From an uncultured Verrucomicrobiota bacterium (GTDB lineage Bacteria; Verrucomicrobiota; Kiritimatiellia; RFP12; UBA3636), in contig CAMOSH010000005.1 in assembly GCA_946624575.1 (NCBI GenBank), positions 1 through 53,158 on the forward strand: a DNA stretch of 53,158 nucleotides, written 5' to 3'. Shown in pieces: positions 32,950 to 41,072 of the stretch. Made by a program: the position numbers and the translations under genes. Within the stretch, counting starts at the first letter, position 1. Each line of letters starts with the position of its first letter. Under the pieces are notes generated by a model. The model was not told the origin of the DNA. It worked only from the letters and a program-made list of their open reading frames with translations, and searched no databases.

Positions 32950-34950
32950 TCAGCGCACTGTCAGCACGAAGCCGATGGGCGGCGGAACGCCGAGCGTCCC
33001 GGAATCTGAAAGGACCCGCGCCGTCGTGTTCACGACTTCGTTCACGGCCTCGAACGCGCCCGTTCCGGAATTGCCGAAGAATGTGCCGTCGCACTTGTTG
33101 TAGAAGCCGACTTCGCCGTTCTTCATCGCCGGCAGCAGGTCCAGGACTCGCGTGTTCTCCTGCGACATCACGCGCCACGCCTTCACGTATCGGCATACGC
33201 CCTTCGCGAAAAAGTTCACTGTGCCGGCCGAGTTGAGGGCGAACACGGCCATCGGGCACGGCGCCGTGAATGTCGTCTTCGCTGATTCCGGCACCGTCAC
33301 GATGCGGCTGCCGCCGATCTCCAGGCCGGCGGAATACGCATTGACGACGCGCGAAAGGTAGGCTCCGTCCACGGCCTGTTCCGGATGGTTTGAATTGGCG
33401 TTCCAGTTGGCGTAGTCAAAGCGGTAGCCGAGGCCGCCCTCCAGGTGCCACACCGCGAACGAGGCGCTGCTCGGGCCTTGCCGGGCGCCGAAAACCACCT
33501 GGTTGCCGAGCGTCGTGTCGAACTGGAAGTCGGCCATCACGTTAGCCGTCTGCGTCGGCACGAAGTCCGTCAGCACGTATTGCTCCCCGGTGGCGCGGAT
33601 GCCCTCGAACTGGCGGTCGTAGGTCGCGGAGCCGCTGCGGGCGACGAGGAAGAACCGGTAGAAATGCTCCGTGTCGCGCTCGATTTGCCACGGGAACGAG
33701 AGCGTCATCGAAGTCGTCGCGGCGGGAACGTTCGTCACGAGGACGGTGTTCTCCGCAGGCCAGTCGGCGATGGCGCCGCCGTGGTCGGCGGAGTCGTGCG
33801 TCGCCACGAGGGCGCAGTCGGCAAGGCCGGCAGTGAAGGTCAGGTCGGCCGTAGGCTGGCGGTGGTTGCGGTAGAATTTGGTGATCGTCATCGTGCGGTC
33901 TGTGCCGTAGGGGTTAAACACGGCACTGGCATCGACCGAGGTGCCGCACGAGCTATGCGCCTTGTCCGCGCCGCCAATGAGTGTTCCCGTGACGAGCGAC
34001 TCGAACGTCCCGTTGACGCGGTTGTAGAAGCTGACGACGCCGTTCTTGCGGCAGGGGACGAGGTCGGCGGCCAGGGTCGTCGTCCTGCTGTCGGTGTCGC
34101 TCCACGCCTTGAAGGAGTGGATGGTGGCCTGTGCCTGGCTGCCGACGCCGCCAGCCGTGCTCATGCCGAAGAGCGCCATAACGCAACCGGGCTGGACTGT
34201 CTCAGGACTACCTGACAGATTGCAGTTGTTTTCTTTTGGCAATAGGGTCCCGTCAATTTTCAACCCGTGGTAGTCGGCTTCGGCAAGGTAGCGTCTCCCG
34301 GCTGCGGGATCGACGTAACTGTTCTTGACCTGTGCGCCGTAATCGATTCGCCAGCCATGGCCCGCGCTGCCGGACGGAACGATGGTCAGAAGGCAGAAGG
34401 AGTTCTGCCCCGCGGCCGATCGGACGCCGAAGATCGCCTGGTTGGCGAACGCGTCGAGCGTGAGGTCGCAGCGGACGGCGGCCGTCGAGGACGGCGTGAA
34501 GCCCGTCTTCACGGATTGGGTGCCGTCGGCGGTCGCGCCTTCCAGTTCGACGACGGAATCGTCGGGCGCGATGCGGAAGACGCGAACGAAGGGAAGGCCC
34601 GAGCGCAACGTCGCGACCGGGGCGTCGCAGGAGGTGGCTCCCGCAGGGACGTCGGCGAGCCAGTCGAGATGCGTCCAGTTGCCCATCGCCGTTCCGCAGT
34701 CGTCCGCGCCCCAGGCGAGGAAGAGCCGCGTCGGCGAGGCGCTCTCCGGGAACGAAAGGCTCAGCGAGGAGAGAAGCCCGTCCGTCTGGGCGCTTCCCGC
34801 CACGACGATGTCGTCCGCGGCCCGCACCGCGGGCGCCGCGAGCAGGGCGAACGCGAGCGCCGCGCCCAGCGCGACCGACTGGAAGGCCCCAACGGGGCGG
34901 AATGGCGCCGCAAAGCGGGCGCCGTCTGTCTTGAATCCGGTGTTCATCAT
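32950..34950 (-). CDS. Exported protein with two LamG-like repeats
   Basis: The 666-residue product has an AGGAG ribosome site 8 nt before the start and a signal peptide (about residues 20-45, SVALGAALAFALLAAPAVRA). Two homologous units follow (about 50-325 and 345-650), each with a SLSFP/LSFPW strand, NQAIFGVR / NQVVFGAR, a GxRxDY strand, GLKIDG / GLEIGG and the ending KNGVVSFYN / KNGEVGFYN before GTF. This pattern is typical of large exported protein sets in Kiritimatiellae and Lentisphaerae and is probably a laminin-G-like, glycan-binding fold. It is the first gene of the operon with the epimerase and oxidoreductase. Confidence 0.75.
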   Translation of the reverse strand: MMNTGFKTDGARFAAPFRPVGAFQSVALGAALAFALLAAPAVRAADDIVVAGSAQTDGLLSSLSLSFPESASPTRLFLAWGADDCGTAMGNWTHLDWLADVPAGATSCDAPVATLRSGLPFVRVFRIAPDDSVVELEGATADGTQSVKTGFTPSSTAAVRCDLTLDAFANQAIFGVRSAAGQNSFCLLTIVPSGSAGHGWRIDYGAQVKNSYVDPAAGRRYLAEADYHGLKIDGTLLPKENNCNLSGSPETVQPGCVMALFGMSTAGGVGSQAQATIHSFKAWSDTDSRTTTLAADLVPCRKNGVVSFYNRVNGTFESLVTGTLIGGADKAHSSCGTSVDASAVFNPYGTDRTMTITKFYRNHRQPTADLTFTAGLADCALVATHDSADHGGAIADWPAENTVLVTNVPAATTSMTLSFPWQIERDTEHFYRFFLVARSGSATYDRQFEGIRATGEQYVLTDFVPTQTANVMADFQFDTTLGNQVVFGARQGPSSASFAVWHLEGGLGYRFDYANWNANSNHPEQAVDGAYLSRVVNAYSAGLEIGGSRIVTVPESAKTTFTAPCPMAVFALNSAGTVNFFAKGVCRYVKAWRVMSQENTRVLDLLPAMKNGEVGFYNKCDGTFFGNSGTGAFEAVNEVVNTTARVLSDSGTLGVPPPIGFVLTVR

Positions 34951-35027
34951 GGGTCTTGGTCTCCTGAAAGGGGGATTGGAAACGAGGGTCGAACGCGCCG
35001 GGCCCAGCGGGGGCCGGCGACGGGCAT

Positions 35028-35033
35028 ACTACC
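35028..35033 (-). promoter_or_regulatory. -10 box of the LamG-epimerase-oxidoreductase operon
   Basis: TAGTAT on the minus strand is about 78 bp before the start at 34950 and 57 bp from the centre of palindrome 3. Confidence 0.5.
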
Positions 35034-35077
35034 ATGCTGGCGGCGGAAAAACCGTTCGGAAGCCCGCTTCAATGGAG

Positions 35078-35097
35078 AAACCGGCCTAGGCCAGTTT
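35078..35097. promoter_or_regulatory. Regulon palindrome 3 (between divergent operons)
   Basis: AAACCGGCCTAGGCCAGTTT is a 20-bp palindrome around CCTAGG with one mismatched pair. It sits midway between divergent promoters: 57 bp from TAGTAT on the left and 59 bp from TATTCT on the right. Confidence 0.75.
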
Positions 35098-35143
35098 TGT
35101 CAGGAGCGGGCGAAGGGGGACGCATGTCGGATGCGCTGCGTGG

Positions 35144-35149
35144 TATTCT
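35144..35149 (+). promoter_or_regulatory. -10 box of the DUF4380 gene
   Basis: TATTCT in the context TGGTATTCTTG is 32 bp before the start at 35182. There is no clear -35 box. Confidence 0.5.
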
Positions 35150-35181
35150 TGCTCCCGAACCCCGCCACAAGGAGCCATGCC

Positions 35182-36120
35182 ATGCAAGCCCATCGCCTTT
35201 TCGCCAGCCTTTCGCTTTCGCTTCTCGCCATCGCCGTGCCGCTGCGCGCGGCGGACGTCGAGACGATCGTCCTTGAGAACGGCGCCGTCCGCGCCGAGAT
35301 CGTCCCGGCCTGGGCCGGTCGGCTGATGTCCTTCGGGCGGCCGGGCGGCGGCAACGTCCTCTGGACGCAGCCCGAGGCGGCGGACTTCGGCTGCCATCCG
35401 AGCGGCAAGCCACGCTGGAAGAACGTCGGCGGCGAAAAGACCTGGGTGGGGTCGGATCCCGCCGCCTGGCGCGCGTTCGAGGGCGTCGAGTCCGGTCCGG
35501 TCTGGCCGCCGCCCGCCTGGTTCGACGCCCTGCCGATGCAGGTCGTCGCCGCGGATGCGACGAACGTCGTTCTGCGCACGGCGGCCCATCGCGGTGGCGA
35601 CTGGGTCGTCGCCCTGGAGCGCGCCTTCTCGCTGGAGGCGGACGCGCTGGTCGTCCGCTCGCGCCTTCTCACGGAGGACGCCGGCGCGCGCGGACCGGAC
35701 ACGCTTCCGGACGACGACCGCCGCCTGTGGTCCATCGCGCAGATTCCGCGCCCGTCGTCCGTCATGATCCGGCTTTGCGGCGACGGGCGGCACGCGAAGT
35801 TCGGCGAAATCTCCGCGCCGGAACCGGACGAACCGGCCGGCTGGTCGCGCATCGACGTTCCCGGCTCGGCCGCGGCCCGCAAGATTTCCGCCGACGGCGA
35901 CGCGCTCGCGGTCCGGCTCGCGGACGGGAGCGGCTGGTTCCTGATGGAGCAGACGGCGCCGGAGCGGAGCCTTTCGGGCTTCGCCGAGCCCGGGCGCGCC
36001 ATGGTCTACGCCTCGCCGGACGACTTCAAGCCGTCCGTCTATGCGGAGCTGGAGTTCGCCGCCTACGGCCCGGACGCGGAGCACGCCGTGCGCTTCTCCC
36101 TCCCGAAGGAGCTGCCATAG
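35182..36120 (+). CDS. Exported DUF4380 protein (mutarotase-like fold)
   Basis: The start at 35182 follows AAGGAG and gives a signal peptide (MQAHRLFASLSLSLLAIAVP). The 312-residue product opens with VLENGAVRAEIVPAWAGRLM, FGRPGGGNVLW, the pattern of DUF4380, a galactose-mutarotase-like beta-sandwich. The family has no assigned reaction; similar proteins may convert anomers or bind oligosaccharides in the periplasm. Its promoter shares palindrome 3 with the divergent LamG-epimerase-oxidoreductase operon, which ties it to the same regulon. Confidence 0.75.
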   Translation: MQAHRLFASLSLSLLAIAVPLRAADVETIVLENGAVRAEIVPAWAGRLMSFGRPGGGNVLWTQPEAADFGCHPSGKPRWKNVGGEKTWVGSDPAAWRAFEGVESGPVWPPPAWFDALPMQVVAADATNVVLRTAAHRGGDWVVALERAFSLEADALVVRSRLLTEDAGARGPDTLPDDDRRLWSIAQIPRPSSVMIRLCGDGRHAKFGEISAPEPDEPAGWSRIDVPGSAAARKISADGDALAVRLADGSGWFLMEQTAPERSLSGFAEPGRAMVYASPDDFKPSVYAELEFAAYGPDAEHAVRFSLPKELP

Positions 36121-36130
36121 CGGCCTCAAT

Positions 36131-36158
36131 CCGACGAACGCGGGGCCGGGTTCGTCGG
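36131..36158. terminator. Convergent hairpin between DUF4380 and GntR genes
   Basis: CCGACGAAC (36131-36139) pairs perfectly with GTTCGTCGG (36150-36158) around a 10-nt loop in the 47-bp space between convergent genes. There is no T tract, so termination would be atypical or Rho-assisted. Confidence 0.45.
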
Positions 36159-36167
36159 CGGGACGGG

Positions 36168-37268
36168 CTACGCGCCGCCCAACGAGGAGGCTCGGGCGAC
36201 GAGCTCGGCGGAGAAGAGGACCTGGCGGGGCGGGAGCGTGTCGCGGCCGAGGCGCAGGGCCATGAGGCGCGCGGCCTCCTCGCCGATGAAGCGCGAGGGC
36301 TGCCGAATCGAGGAGATGCCGAGGGACCGGGAGTGCGAAATGTCGTCGAGCCCGATGTACCGGACGCGCCGCCGGGAGAGCGCCTCCCAGACCGGCATAA
36401 AGTCGATCGCCATGTCGTCGTGGACGAAGACGATGCCGTCGGGACGGGCGCGGATGACCGAACGGACGAAGGGCCTGTCCGCCGGGTCGCCGCGGAAGAG
36501 CAGGCCGGCGTCCGCCGGAAGGCCGTTCTCCTCCAGCGCGTTGCGGAAGCCGGAAAAGCGCGCGTCGACCGTCCAGACCTGCTTGGCGTGGCTCACGTAG
36601 ACGAGGCGCCGGCAGCCCCGCGAAAGAAGGTGCGCCGCCTGGCGGTAGCCGGCCTGGACGTTGTCGATGCCGACGAAGTCGAAGTCGCTGCGCAACGGGA
36701 ACGGGACGATGTCGCGGTCGATCAGGACCACCGCGATGCCGGCCTCGCGCAGCGTTTCCGCGATCTCGCGGTTGCGCCGGCCGCCGTCGGCCGGGGAGTC
36801 CTGCGGCACGAAGAAGACGCCCCGGACGCCCGAGGCGCGGCAACGCTCCACATAGTCCGCGAGCGGGGCGTCGCGGGCGAGGTCCTCGAACTCGCGCCGG
36901 GCGCCCCAGATCAGGTTCAGGTTGTAGGAACGCGCGCGGTCGGCGATCGAACCGCAGACGGCGGAGAAGAACTCCCGGACGTCCATGTCGGCGATGAGCG
37001 TGGCGACGAACATCCGGCCCGGCGCCGGGCCGGACGCGGGGTTCACGAAGGCGCCGGCGCCCCGGCGGCGCACCACGAGGCCGTCGCTCTCGAGGATGTC
37101 GAGCGCCTTGGCGGCGGTCGCGCGGGAGACGCCCCACCGCCGCAGGAGCGCCCGCTCCGACGGCAGCTTCCCGCCAGCGTAGGCTCCCGAGAGGATCTTC
37201 TCGCGGAGGTCGTCGGCCATGAGGCGGTACGGGGGCTTTCCGCTGGGTTTCTCGGTGGATGTCTTCAT
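36168..37268 (-). CDS. GntR/LacI hybrid transcriptional regulator
   Basis: The 366-residue protein has an N-terminal GntR winged helix (about residues 12-78: YRLMADDLREKILSGAYAGG, LPSERALLRRWGVSRATAAK) and a LacI-type sugar-sensing domain (about 85-360: LADYVERCRASGVRGVFFVP, IDRDIVPF, FVGIDNVQAGYRQAAHLLSR, DGIVFVHDDMAIDF). AraR of Bacillus has the same layout. It ends 47 bp from the DUF4380 gene and sits beside the set of promoters that share the 20-bp palindrome, so it is a good candidate to bind it. A TAGAAT box at 37276-37281 is 7 nt from the ATG, with TTGCGC 18 nt further up, so its mRNA is probably leaderless. Its own promoter lacks the palindrome. Confidence 0.85.
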   Translation of the reverse strand: MKTSTEKPSGKPPYRLMADDLREKILSGAYAGGKLPSERALLRRWGVSRATAAKALDILESDGLVVRRRGAGAFVNPASGPAPGRMFVATLIADMDVREFFSAVCGSIADRARSYNLNLIWGARREFEDLARDAPLADYVERCRASGVRGVFFVPQDSPADGGRRNREIAETLREAGIAVVLIDRDIVPFPLRSDFDFVGIDNVQAGYRQAAHLLSRGCRRLVYVSHAKQVWTVDARFSGFRNALEENGLPADAGLLFRGDPADRPFVRSVIRARPDGIVFVHDDMAIDFMPVWEALSRRRVRYIGLDDISHSRSLGISSIRQPSRFIGEEAARLMALRLGRDTLPPRQVLFSAELVARASSLGGA

Positions 37269-37630
37269 GGGGCGGATTCTACCAGAAACCTCTTCTGCGG
37301 CGCAATGCCGGCCGTCCGCCCCGTCGAGCGAGTTGCGCAAATGGTAAAAATCCAGTTGCGAAAACGAAAATCCGGGGCAGGGAGCAGGGACAGACCTCGT
37401 AACGTCCCGGACCGGCGAGGAGCGTGTACGCGGAGCAGGGACAGACCTCGTAACGTCTGCGGAGTCTGCGGAAGCGCGACAGGGGGGTGGCGGTCTCCAG
37501 ACCGCCGTTTGCGCCGAAGGCGGACTGGAATCCTCACGCGGAGTTCGCGGAGTCTGCGGAAGCGCGGCAGGGAGCAGGGACAGACCTCGTAACGTCCTTC
37601 TCGGTTCGTAGTGCCGCGCCGAAGCCCGGC
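37269..37630. repeat. Repeat-filled intergenic region
   Basis: No gene is seen here apart from the GntR promoter at the left end. Three exact 26-bp copies beginning GGAGCAGGGACAGACCTCGT are at 37381-37406, 37432-37457 and 37571-37596. GCGGAGTCTGCGGAAGCGCG occurs at 37456 and 37547. A palindrome GGCGGTCTCCAGACCGCC is near 37488. These are several unrelated dispersed repeat families lying side by side. Confidence 0.75.
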
Positions 37631-39295
37631 TTACCGCGGAGCGGGCGTTCCGGAGACAAGCAGCTTGTATTCGACCGAGTCGAGAAGCGCCTGCCATGCC
37701 GCTTCGATGATGTTTTCGGAAACACCAACGGTGCCCCAGCGCATTGAACCGTCGGTCGATTCAATGAGAACCCGCGTGACCGCCTTCGTGGCCTCCTTTG
37801 AGTCGAGGATGCGGACGCGGAAGTCCGTCAGAACGACCTTGGCGATTTCCGGATAGAACTTCGTAAGCGCGGTTCGAAGAGCCTTGTCGAGAGCGTCAAC
37901 TGGGCCGCCCCCCTCTCCGGCCGCAAGCTCCGAATGGTCGCCGACGCGCAGCTTGACCGTCGCTTCGGAGCGGCAGTCGCGGTCGCCGCCGCGTTTTTCG
38001 ACGAATACGCGGAACCCCTCGAGCTCGAAGAACGGCTTGTGTGCGCCCAGCGCCTTGCGCGCGAGAATGCGGAAGGACGCATCCGCAGACTCAAAGGAGA
38101 AACCCTCCGCCTCCCGGCTCTTGAGCTCGTCCACGACGCGACGCACCTCTTCGCGCGAAAGATCTCCGCCGTCGGCCCCGGCCGATCCGTCAATGGCGGC
38201 GCCGGTCTGCTTGAGGCGATACAGGACGTTGGCGGCCCCGCTCAGCTCCGAAAGCACGACATGCCTTTCGTTGCCGACGGCCTCGGGCCGGATGTGCTCG
38301 AATGTGGCCGGATTGCGGCGCACGCCCGCCACATGAGCGCCCGCCTTGTGGCTGAAGGCGGATTCGCCGACAAAAGGCGCGCGTGGATCCGGCCGCTGGT
38401 TGACGAGGTCGTCAACAGAGAGGGAAAGAGCCCGCAGCCCGGCAAGCTTTTCCGGTTCGACGACGCGACGCCCAAGCTTGAGCTGCAGCGCCGGAATGAT
38501 GGTGGTGAGATTCGCGTTTCCGGCCCGTTCCCCATATCCGTTCATGCAGCCCTGTATCATCTGCGCCCCGGCCCGGAATGCAGCCAGCGAAACCGCGATG
38601 GCCATTCCGCAGTCATTGTGCGCGTGGATGCCAAGCACGGGCATGGGGACGCCCGGAGCGGCGGCTCGGCGCATGGAGGAGGAAACCGCCGACACTATGT
38701 CGTGGACCTCCTCAGGCATCGTGCCGCCGTTCGTGTCGCAGAGCGTTATCGAGTCCGCGCCAGCCTCTCGCGCCCTTTCCAAAACGGACAGTGCGTAGCC
38801 TGGATCGTCCTTGTAGCCGTCGAAGAAATGTTCGGCGTCGAAGTGAACGGCCAGACCGTGCTCTTTGAGATATGCGACGGTTTCTGAAACCATGTCGAGA
38901 TTTTCGGAATCCGTCGTTCGCAGGACTTCGCGCACGTGCAGACGCCATGACTTGCCGTATATCGCGGCGGCACCGGTGCCGGCTCCAAGGAGGGCCTGGA
39001 CGAGCGGATCGTCGGCGCAGCGCCCACCCGCGCGACGGGTCGAGCCGAAGGCGACGATGCGAACTCTCGAAAACTTCTCCTTCGCGGCGTCCTCGAAAAA
39101 CTGGCGGTCGCGCTCGTTCGAACCGGCGAAGCCCCCTTCAAGCCACGGAACGCCGAACTCGTCGAGCAGATGGGCGAAACGCAATTTTCCCGCCCGAGAA
39201 AAGGCGATCCCAAGCGCCTGCGCGCCGTCGCGCAAAGTGGCGTCGTAAATCACAGGTGGGAGGGCGGTGTCGGAGTCGGAGAAATGCTCGTTCAT
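37631..39295 (-). CDS. cimA: (R)-citramalate synthase
   Basis: The 554-residue enzyme would condense pyruvate and acetyl-CoA to citramalate, the first step of the threonine-independent route to isoleucine. It has the LeuA/HMGL-like barrel (VIYDATLRDGAQALGIAFSR), the substrate loop SITLCDTNGGTMPEEV, the metal-binding HxH motif (VLGIHAHNDCGMAIAVSLAA), GCMNGYGERAGNANLTTI and a LeuA-type regulatory domain at the C-terminus (about 430-550). The phrase FSHKAGAHV separates CimA/AksA-type from other members. The start at 39295 (MNEHFSDSDTALPPVIYDAT) fits the family. It is the only clear housekeeping gene in the window and its base composition is slightly lower in GC than that of the sugar genes. Confidence 0.9.
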   Translation of the reverse strand: MNEHFSDSDTALPPVIYDATLRDGAQALGIAFSRAGKLRFAHLLDEFGVPWLEGGFAGSNERDRQFFEDAAKEKFSRVRIVAFGSTRRAGGRCADDPLVQALLGAGTGAAAIYGKSWRLHVREVLRTTDSENLDMVSETVAYLKEHGLAVHFDAEHFFDGYKDDPGYALSVLERAREAGADSITLCDTNGGTMPEEVHDIVSAVSSSMRRAAAPGVPMPVLGIHAHNDCGMAIAVSLAAFRAGAQMIQGCMNGYGERAGNANLTTIIPALQLKLGRRVVEPEKLAGLRALSLSVDDLVNQRPDPRAPFVGESAFSHKAGAHVAGVRRNPATFEHIRPEAVGNERHVVLSELSGAANVLYRLKQTGAAIDGSAGADGGDLSREEVRRVVDELKSREAEGFSFESADASFRILARKALGAHKPFFELEGFRVFVEKRGGDRDCRSEATVKLRVGDHSELAAGEGGGPVDALDKALRTALTKFYPEIAKVVLTDFRVRILDSKEATKAVTRVLIESTDGSMRWGTVGVSENIIEAAWQALLDSVEYKLLVSGTPAPR

Positions 39296-39770
39296 TTTAT
39301 GGCGCCGCCACCCGTCATGGTTCAGCGGCAGGCGGCTGCGCAAACAATACCCCCCCGCCGCCCGCCAGTCAACAGCATGGCCTCACCCCGCATTGCGGCT
39401 CCGGACTTGACGACGGTCCCAGCCGCCGCAACAAATGCCGCAACCGCATGGGAAAAGCCGACGTCAAGACAACGAATGCTTCCAAGAATGACTGAAATCT
39501 GTTCAATGACATTCCCAACTCCTTCTCAGCTTGCGGACTCCGCACACGATTACACAAAGAAAAGGGACGGAAGGGACTGAAGGACGAGCGGGACTGGCGA
39601 GACGGGCGGAAAAGGCGCAAGTCGCGCCAGTCCCGCCAGTCCCGCATGTCCCGCCTGTCGCGCTCGTCCCGCCGGTCCTAGCATGGGCGTCGGCGCGGCG
39701 GGACGTCGCACACCCCATTTCCGCGGGCAGGATGCCCGCGCTCCCAGGAGGGCCGCGCGGCGCGCAATAC
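39296..39770. other. Intergenic stretch with a doubtful small gene and dispersed repeats
   Basis: On the minus strand AAGGAG precedes an ATG at about 39513 that opens 47 codons (MSLNRFQSFLEAFVVLTSAF). A neighbouring frame over the same DNA (39322-39520) reads more like a protein (ISVILGSIRCLDVGFSHAVA) but has no start. Either may be a remnant; neither is convincing. From 39560 to 39680 there are tandem and inverted copies of a GCGGGACTGGCGAGACGGG-like unit. Near 39722 lies the hairpin GCGGGC-aggat-GCCCGC followed by GCGCTCCCAG. Confidence 0.5.
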
Positions 39771-39772
39771 CG

Positions 39773-39807
39773 CTACCGCCAGCGGAGGCCGTTGAAGGGA
39801 GGGACCG
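39773..39807. repeat. Second copy of the 35-bp repeat
   Basis: This matches 24661-24695 with one mismatch. Here it lies downstream of the remains of a XylR-type gene instead of inside an enzyme gene. Confidence 0.75.
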
Positions 39808-39812
39808 TCGAT

Positions 39813-40600
39813 TCAACCCCGGACGCCCGCCCTGCTCGTTACGGCAATTGCGAAAGGCTCGTTTGCGCCGCCACAAGTGGCGATGCGGCGCCAGGCGCGG
39901 GGCGAGAGGCCTGCGTCGCGGCGGAAGAGGTTGGAGAGGTGTTGCGCATGGCAGAAGCCGCACTGGCGGGCGATCTCGCCAAGCGTCATGCAGGACACTG
40001 GAGAGCGGCACGCTTTGGTTTTCGCACATCAGATGGTCGTCGCCGACGCCAAGAACGGCGAACTCCTCCGGCACGGCGACGCCGTGGGCGCGGCAGGCGG
40101 ACAGCGCTATGGCGGCGTCGGAGTCGTCGTAGCAGAAAAGGGCGAGCGGACGCGGCGCGGTGCGGAATTTCTCCGCAAACCAGCGCAAAACGGCGCGCGG
40201 ATCGTCCCAGCGCTTCGTATCGAGGTCTTCCGACAGCACCCAGCGGAAGATGTCGGGGATGCGGCCTCCCGGCCGCGTCACGCGGCTGAAAGCCGCATCC
40301 CCCGGCGGTGGAGCCGCGGGGATGCCCGTCCACGTTTCGCGGAAGCCCATGAAGCGGTCCGCGTGGACCGGCGTCCACTTGGTGGAGAACCAGGCGGCGT
40401 GGCGGTGGTTGCGCTCGATGAAATGCTCGGCGGCGAGGCGACCGATGGCGCGGTTGTCGCCGCAGACGCGGGGGAGTTTGATTTCGGGATGCTCGGCGGT
40501 GAGATCCACGACGGGGATGCCTCGGCGGCGGAGTCGGCGAACGAGTTCGAGAAGCTCCGGTTCGTCGCGCAGCGTGACAAGGGCGCCGTCGCCGCGCCAC
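39813..40600 (-). pseudogene. XylR-type regulator, truncated and internally deleted
   Basis: Read on the minus strand, from about 40600, a sugar-binding domain is clear: ELVRRLRRRGIPVVDLTAEH, DNRAIGRLAAEHFIERNHRH, ADRFMGFRETW, FCYDDSDAAIALSACRAHGV and FAVLGVGDDHLMCENQSVPL, then SSV. Directly after SSV the frame changes into the last part of an AraC domain: MTLGEIARQCGFCHAQHLSN, LFRRDAGLSPRAWRRIA (about 39950-39885). About 90 residues between the two (end of the sensor and first HTH) are missing. The N-terminus is replaced by promoter-repeat copy B. It cannot bind DNA normally. Confidence 0.7.
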
Positions 40601-40730
40601 CCAAACGCAGACCGGGCCGACCGCCAAAAATCGGAACGCCCGATTGAAAACCACAATGGCACATGGTATTCTTCGCGCCAACGCCTCGCCCATTGGCGGG
40701 GTATCACCCCAGTCAATTGGGAAAGTTCTA
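40598..40730 (+). promoter_or_regulatory. Mobile promoter repeat, copy B
   Basis: This 133-bp copy starts ACCCAAACGCAGACCGGGCC and ends GGGAAAGTTCTA. It has TTGAAA at 40644-40649, a 17-nt spacer and TATTCT at 40667-40672. The operator ACAATG-gca-CATGGT has one mismatch. It faces right, away from the regulator remnant, into a region without an intact gene, so it is probably a non-productive insertion that truncated the regulator. Confidence 0.75.
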
Positions 40731-40838
40731 GTAAGAACTGCGTCAATTGCTCCTTCTGAATCGATGGACAGGGACAATCTTCAGGTTCGACGGCTTGGCT
40801 AGACGACCTTGAATGCCGAACCCCATAATTTCCTCGCA

Positions 40839-40966
40839 CTAGAGCGGTTTCATAAAAAGTGTAGCCTTTTCTGGTATGGACGCGCCCACGGCGCGTCCGC
40901 CATTTCGGACGTTTCGTGGAAACGTCCCTGCTGGAAACGGTTACGAAATAGTTGAAACCGCTCTAG
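40839..40966. mobile_element. 128-bp element with nested hairpins (MITE-like)
   Basis: Perfect 14-bp terminal inverted repeats, CTAGAGCGGTTTCA (40839-40852) and TGAAACCGCTCTAG (40953-40966), enclose two perfect 9-bp hairpins with 3-nt loops: GGACGCGCC-cac-GGCGCGTCC (40878-40898) and GGACGTTTC-gtg-GAAACGTCC (40907-40927). The folded strand would be a three-stem clover. There is no coding capacity. Flanks show no obvious target duplication. It may be a non-autonomous transposon or a structured RNA element. Confidence 0.7.
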
Positions 40967-41072
40967 CTCTCAACGCGGCCGTCGTCGGAGAAATAGCTGC
41001 CGGGCGCTGGGCGTCGCGCAGCGCAACGAAGACGGCCTGCGCGGCAGACTTCGTCATCATTGGGCACCTCTG

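Noticed and set aside
37381-37596. CRISPR array from the three 26-bp identical repeats
   Set aside because: Spacing is irregular (25 and 113 bp between copies), there are only three copies and no cas genes nearby.
39322-39520. Small gene upstream of cimA
   Set aside because: The more protein-like frame has no start codon and the frame with a ribosome site encodes an arginine-rich, unfamiliar 47-residue peptide; kept only as a possible remnant.
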